From: an uncultured Bacilli bacterium
GTDB lineage: Bacteria > Bacillota_I > Bacilli_A > RF39 > UBA660
NCBI GenBank assembly: GCA_934183705.1
Contig: CAKPSW010000023.1
Coordinates: 1 to 7,621, forward strand
Length of the DNA stretch: 7,621 nucleotides
Direction: 5' to 3'
In this document: in pieces, positions 4,892 through 7,621 of the stretch
Position numbering within the stretch: position 1 is the first letter of the stretch
How the letters are laid out: each line of letters opens with the position of its first letter
Made by a program: the position numbers and the translations under genes
Notes under the pieces: model-generated
The model's input: only the letters and a program-made list of their open reading frames with translations
Database searches by the model: none
What the model was told of the DNA's origin: nothing

Positions 4892-7552
4892 ATGGACACA
4901 AGAAAAGAAATGATAATCATCGATAACGAAATAGTAACACCAAAAATATCATATTGTAAATATAACAGCATTAGCGGTGCCTATGTAATAAAATACAAAA
5001 ATAGTAGTAAGTTTTACAATTACCAAACAGATAGAGTAAAACATCTAAGAGTTTCAGAACAAATAGACCTAACAAAATATAACATCTTCATAAATAACAT
5101 TAAAGTAAAAGATATAAAAGAAGTTTATGAATTTAACTATGGAAATAACTATTACTACCACATAATTTTAAACAATAATACACATCAAGATTACCTAGAT
5201 ACCCAAGTAAAAATAATAAGCAATAACAAAGACGTAATAGAATACATGCAAAAGGTCGCTGACATAACATCACTTAGTACCGAGGATGGAAAGAAGATAC
5301 TAAGTGAGCAGATGAAGAAAGTAGAAGTAGATAACTTAGATACAGCATTATCAAACTATCTAAAACTATCAAATAGTATAATAAAAGGAAATAACATGGA
5401 CTTTCTAATATTTCCTTTTGGTTGTAATTCTAGTCAGTATAAAGCTGTTGAAAATGCTATAAATAATAAAGTAAGTGTTATTGAGGGCCCTCCAGGAACA
5501 GGCAAGACACAAACAATACTAAATATCATAGCCAATATACTAATAAGAAATATGAACTGTCAAGTAGTATCAAATAATAATGCTGCTATCGAAAACATCG
5601 AAGAGAAACTAAAAAAATACAACCTAGACTTCTTTGAAGCACTCTTAGGAAAAAGTGCCAATAAAAATAATTTTATAGAAAACCAAACAGATAACATTCC
5701 ATCATTTAAAGAGTACGAAAATATAAATATTGAAGATATAACCAATGTAATAAAAAATAACAATAGCATAGTAAAACAAATCTATACCAGTAGACAAAAT
5801 ATAGCTATACTAACTCAAAATAAAAATGACCTAACACTAGAATACAAATACTTTAAAGAATACATAAGAAATCAAAATATTAATCTTATAGAACTAACAA
5901 GAATAAATACAAATAACTTACAAAAGTTATGGAATGAATTAATGAATACCGATAAACTAACACTATTAAATAAATTAAAATATATATTCATATATCAAAT
6001 AGGAGACTTCTCATTCTATAAAAATAATATTGAAATAATAATAAATACCATTCAAAATAATCTATACCAAACACAAATAAAATCATTAGAAGAACAAATA
6101 ACCAAAGAACAATCATTTGTAGAAAAAAACAAATATATAGAAACAACCTTTATAAACTCATCAATGATTTATCTAAAGAAATACCTATCACAAAAATATA
6201 AAGAACCAAGAAAAAAATATACATATCAAGAAATAAAAAAAGATAGCACTAATTTTATAAAAGACTATCCAGTTATTCTAAGCACTACTTACTCATCAAG
6301 AAACACTTTCAAAGAAGATTTTAAGTTTGACTATATAATAATGGATGAATCAAGTCAAATAGATGTAGTAACAGGCCTTTTAGCATTATCATCCGCTAAA
6401 TACGCTGTTGTAATAGGAGATGAAAAACAATTACCAAATGTCGTACCAGATAAAGTGAAAGAAAAGACAGAAAAAATATTCAAAGAATACAATATAAATA
6501 ATGGTTATAGTTATTCATTAAATAGTTTCTTAAGTAGTGTTAAAAATATCATAGAAGCAGTACCAAAAGTAATGTTAAAAGAACACTATAGATGTCATCC
6601 TAAAATAATAAACTTCTGTAATAAAAAGTTCTATAATAATGAACTAGTAATAATGACTGAAGATAAAGATGAACAAGATGTTATAAAAGTAATAAAAACT
6701 AATAAAGGAAATCATAAAAGAGATAATACAAGTCAAAGACAATTAGATATAATAAAAGAAATACTACCAAAACTAAAAACTAATGATGTAGGAATAATAG
6801 CACCATATAATAATCAAGTAGAATTAATAAAGCAAAATATTCAAGATATGGAAGTAAGTACAGTTCATAAGTTTCAAGGTAGAGAAAAAGATGCTATGAT
6901 AATATCAACAGTAGATGATGAAATATCAGACTTTGTAGCGGATTCTAATATATTAAATGTAGCCATATCTAGAGCAAAGAAAGAATTAATATTTATAGTA
7001 ACTGGTAATAATATAAAGAATCAAAATATAAAAGATTTTATAGATTATACCAAATATATAAATATGGAAGTAGAAGAAAGTAATATATATTCAGTATTTG
7101 ATTTATTATATAAACAATATGAAAAAGAAAGATTAGATTATTTTAAAAAACATAAAAAAATATCAGACTATGATTCAGAAAATATCATGTATCATTTACT
7201 AAATAAAGTATTAGAAAATTATAAAGACTTAACATTTACTTTTAGATATCCCGTAAATATATTAATAAAAGATAAAACATTATTAACAGAAGAAGAAAGA
7301 AAATATGCTTCTCATCATAATACTCATATAGATTTCTTAATATATAATAAAATAAGTAAAATACCATTATTAGTGATAGAAGTAGATGGATATAAATATC
7401 ATAAAAAAGATAATAAACAAAAAGAAAGAGATATATTAAAGAATAATATACTATCTAAATATAATATACCATTAATAAGATTAACTACTAATGGTAGTAG
7501 AGAAGAAAGTGTTATAAGAAGTAAATTAGATGAGATAGTTAGTGATAAATAA
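4892..7552 (+). CDS. SF1 (DNA2/NAM7-type) helicase fused to C-terminal PD-(D/E)xK nuclease domain
   Basis: This 886-residue protein is a superfamily 1 helicase with all motifs: Q182 in SSQYKAV, Walker A GPPGTGKT (199-206), Walker B MDESSQ (484-489), motif III GDEKQLP (509-515), motif IV HYRCHP (565-570), motif V TVHKFQGRE (657-665) and motif VI NVAISRA (689-695). A long Asn/Lys/Ile-rich helical insert (about 270-450) separates motif I from motif II, as in AAA_11/AAA_12 proteins. Residues 1-165 are an accessory N-terminal domain I cannot name. Residues 735-886 resemble DUF2726/Vsr-like nucleases: HIDFLI (812-817, D814), IEVDGYKYH (829-837, E830 and D832) and KERDILKN (844-851, K850), a PD-(D/E)xK-type centre. 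It probably unwinds and cuts nucleic acid, and such fusions are frequent in defence islands. It has its own promoter and ribosome binding site, so dependence on the TIR operon is not shown. The last third is extremely A+T-rich. Confidence 0.93.
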   Translation: MDTRKEMIIIDNEIVTPKISYCKYNSISGAYVIKYKNSSKFYNYQTDRVKHLRVSEQIDLTKYNIFINNIKVKDIKEVYEFNYGNNYYYHIILNNNTHQDYLDTQVKIISNNKDVIEYMQKVADITSLSTEDGKKILSEQMKKVEVDNLDTALSNYLKLSNSIIKGNNMDFLIFPFGCNSSQYKAVENAINNKVSVIEGPPGTGKTQTILNIIANILIRNMNCQVVSNNNAAIENIEEKLKKYNLDFFEALLGKSANKNNFIENQTDNIPSFKEYENINIEDITNVIKNNNSIVKQIYTSRQNIAILTQNKNDLTLEYKYFKEYIRNQNINLIELTRINTNNLQKLWNELMNTDKLTLLNKLKYIFIYQIGDFSFYKNNIEIIINTIQNNLYQTQIKSLEEQITKEQSFVEKNKYIETTFINSSMIYLKKYLSQKYKEPRKKYTYQEIKKDSTNFIKDYPVILSTTYSSRNTFKEDFKFDYIIMDESSQIDVVTGLLALSSAKYAVVIGDEKQLPNVVPDKVKEKTEKIFKEYNINNGYSYSLNSFLSSVKNIIEAVPKVMLKEHYRCHPKIINFCNKKFYNNELVIMTEDKDEQDVIKVIKTNKGNHKRDNTSQRQLDIIKEILPKLKTNDVGIIAPYNNQVELIKQNIQDMEVSTVHKFQGREKDAMIISTVDDEISDFVADSNILNVAISRAKKELIFIVTGNNIKNQNIKDFIDYTKYINMEVEESNIYSVFDLLYKQYEKERLDYFKKHKKISDYDSENIMYHLLNKVLENYKDLTFTFRYPVNILIKDKTLLTEEERKYASHHNTHIDFLIYNKISKIPLLVIEVDGYKYHKKDNKQKERDILKNNILSKYNIPLIRLTTNGSREESVIRSKLDEIVSDK

Positions 7553-7564
7553 TTATATATATTT

Positions 7565-7609
7565 TATTATGTTCACTATAAGCCTTACTATGTAAGTCTT
7601 ATTAGTGTT
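7565..7609 (+). repeat. 45-bp dispersed repeat, copy 2 (imperfect hairpin)
   Basis: This is the direct-repeat partner of 2678-2722, with one mismatch at 7573. The same 34-nt imperfect hairpin spans 7574-7607. It begins 13 bp after the helicase stop codon, so besides any recombination role it could act as that gene's 3' processing or termination hairpin. The sequence after 7609 differs from that after copy 1, so 7609 is the repeat's right boundary; on the left the similarity fades into AT-rich sequence. Confidence 0.85.
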
Positions 7610-7621
7610 GTTATTAGCCTA

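Noticed and set aside
1..7621. Mycoplasma-type code (TGA as tryptophan), suggested by the very low G+C
   Set aside because: Tryptophan is consistently TGG in all genes and no gene has an in-frame TGA, so the standard bacterial code explains everything seen.

Overview
The window is AT-rich DNA (roughly a quarter G+C by eye, lower still at the 3' end of the last gene). Every recognisable gene is on the + strand. Shine-Dalgarno sites are strong (one is the full AAGGAGGTGA), stops are TAA, tryptophan is TGG, and no gene has an internal TGA. This fits a low-GC Bacillota-type bacterium (Clostridia/Bacilli, possibly an uncultured gut lineage) using the standard bacterial code. Genus cannot be read from this stretch.

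Left part (1-2660): the 3' end of an unrecognised gene is followed, 17 bp later, by a 468-residue protein with two helix-turn-helix-like segments and a C-terminal DUF3883/NOV-type PD-(D/E)xK-like domain. A terminator hairpin follows. A textbook sigma-A promoter (TTGACA-17-TATAAT) then drives a stand-alone calcineurin-like metallophosphoesterase, which ends in its own hairpin.

Middle (2660-3230): an intergenic stretch densely packed with hairpins begins with a 45-bp sequence that recurs, with one mismatch, at the far right end of the window. Next come a 59-residue very acidic small protein, a promoter, and a strong intrinsic terminator inside what appears to be the leader of the next operon.

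Core (3229-4751): a tight three-gene operon (gaps of 12 and 2 bp) encodes a diverged cold-shock-domain protein with a hydrophobic tail, a single-pass membrane protein with a helical soluble domain, and a ThsB-like/MTH538-type TIR protein with the expected catalytic Glu. This looks like an antiphage or other conflict module. The inference is that the cold-shock protein senses nucleic acid, the TIR protein consumes NAD or makes a nucleotide signal, and the membrane protein is partner or effector. I do not recognise this combination as a named system.

Right part (4752-7621): after a long hairpin, a separate promoter drives an 886-residue DNA2/NAM7-type SF1 helicase fused to a C-terminal PD-(D/E)xK nuclease domain, another typical defence-island protein. 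The second copy of the 45-bp repeat follows it. The two repeat copies bracket a 4.9-kb block holding exactly the acidic protein, the TIR operon and the helicase-nuclease. This suggests either a cassette-like insertion or a dispersed hairpin repeat placed after genes.
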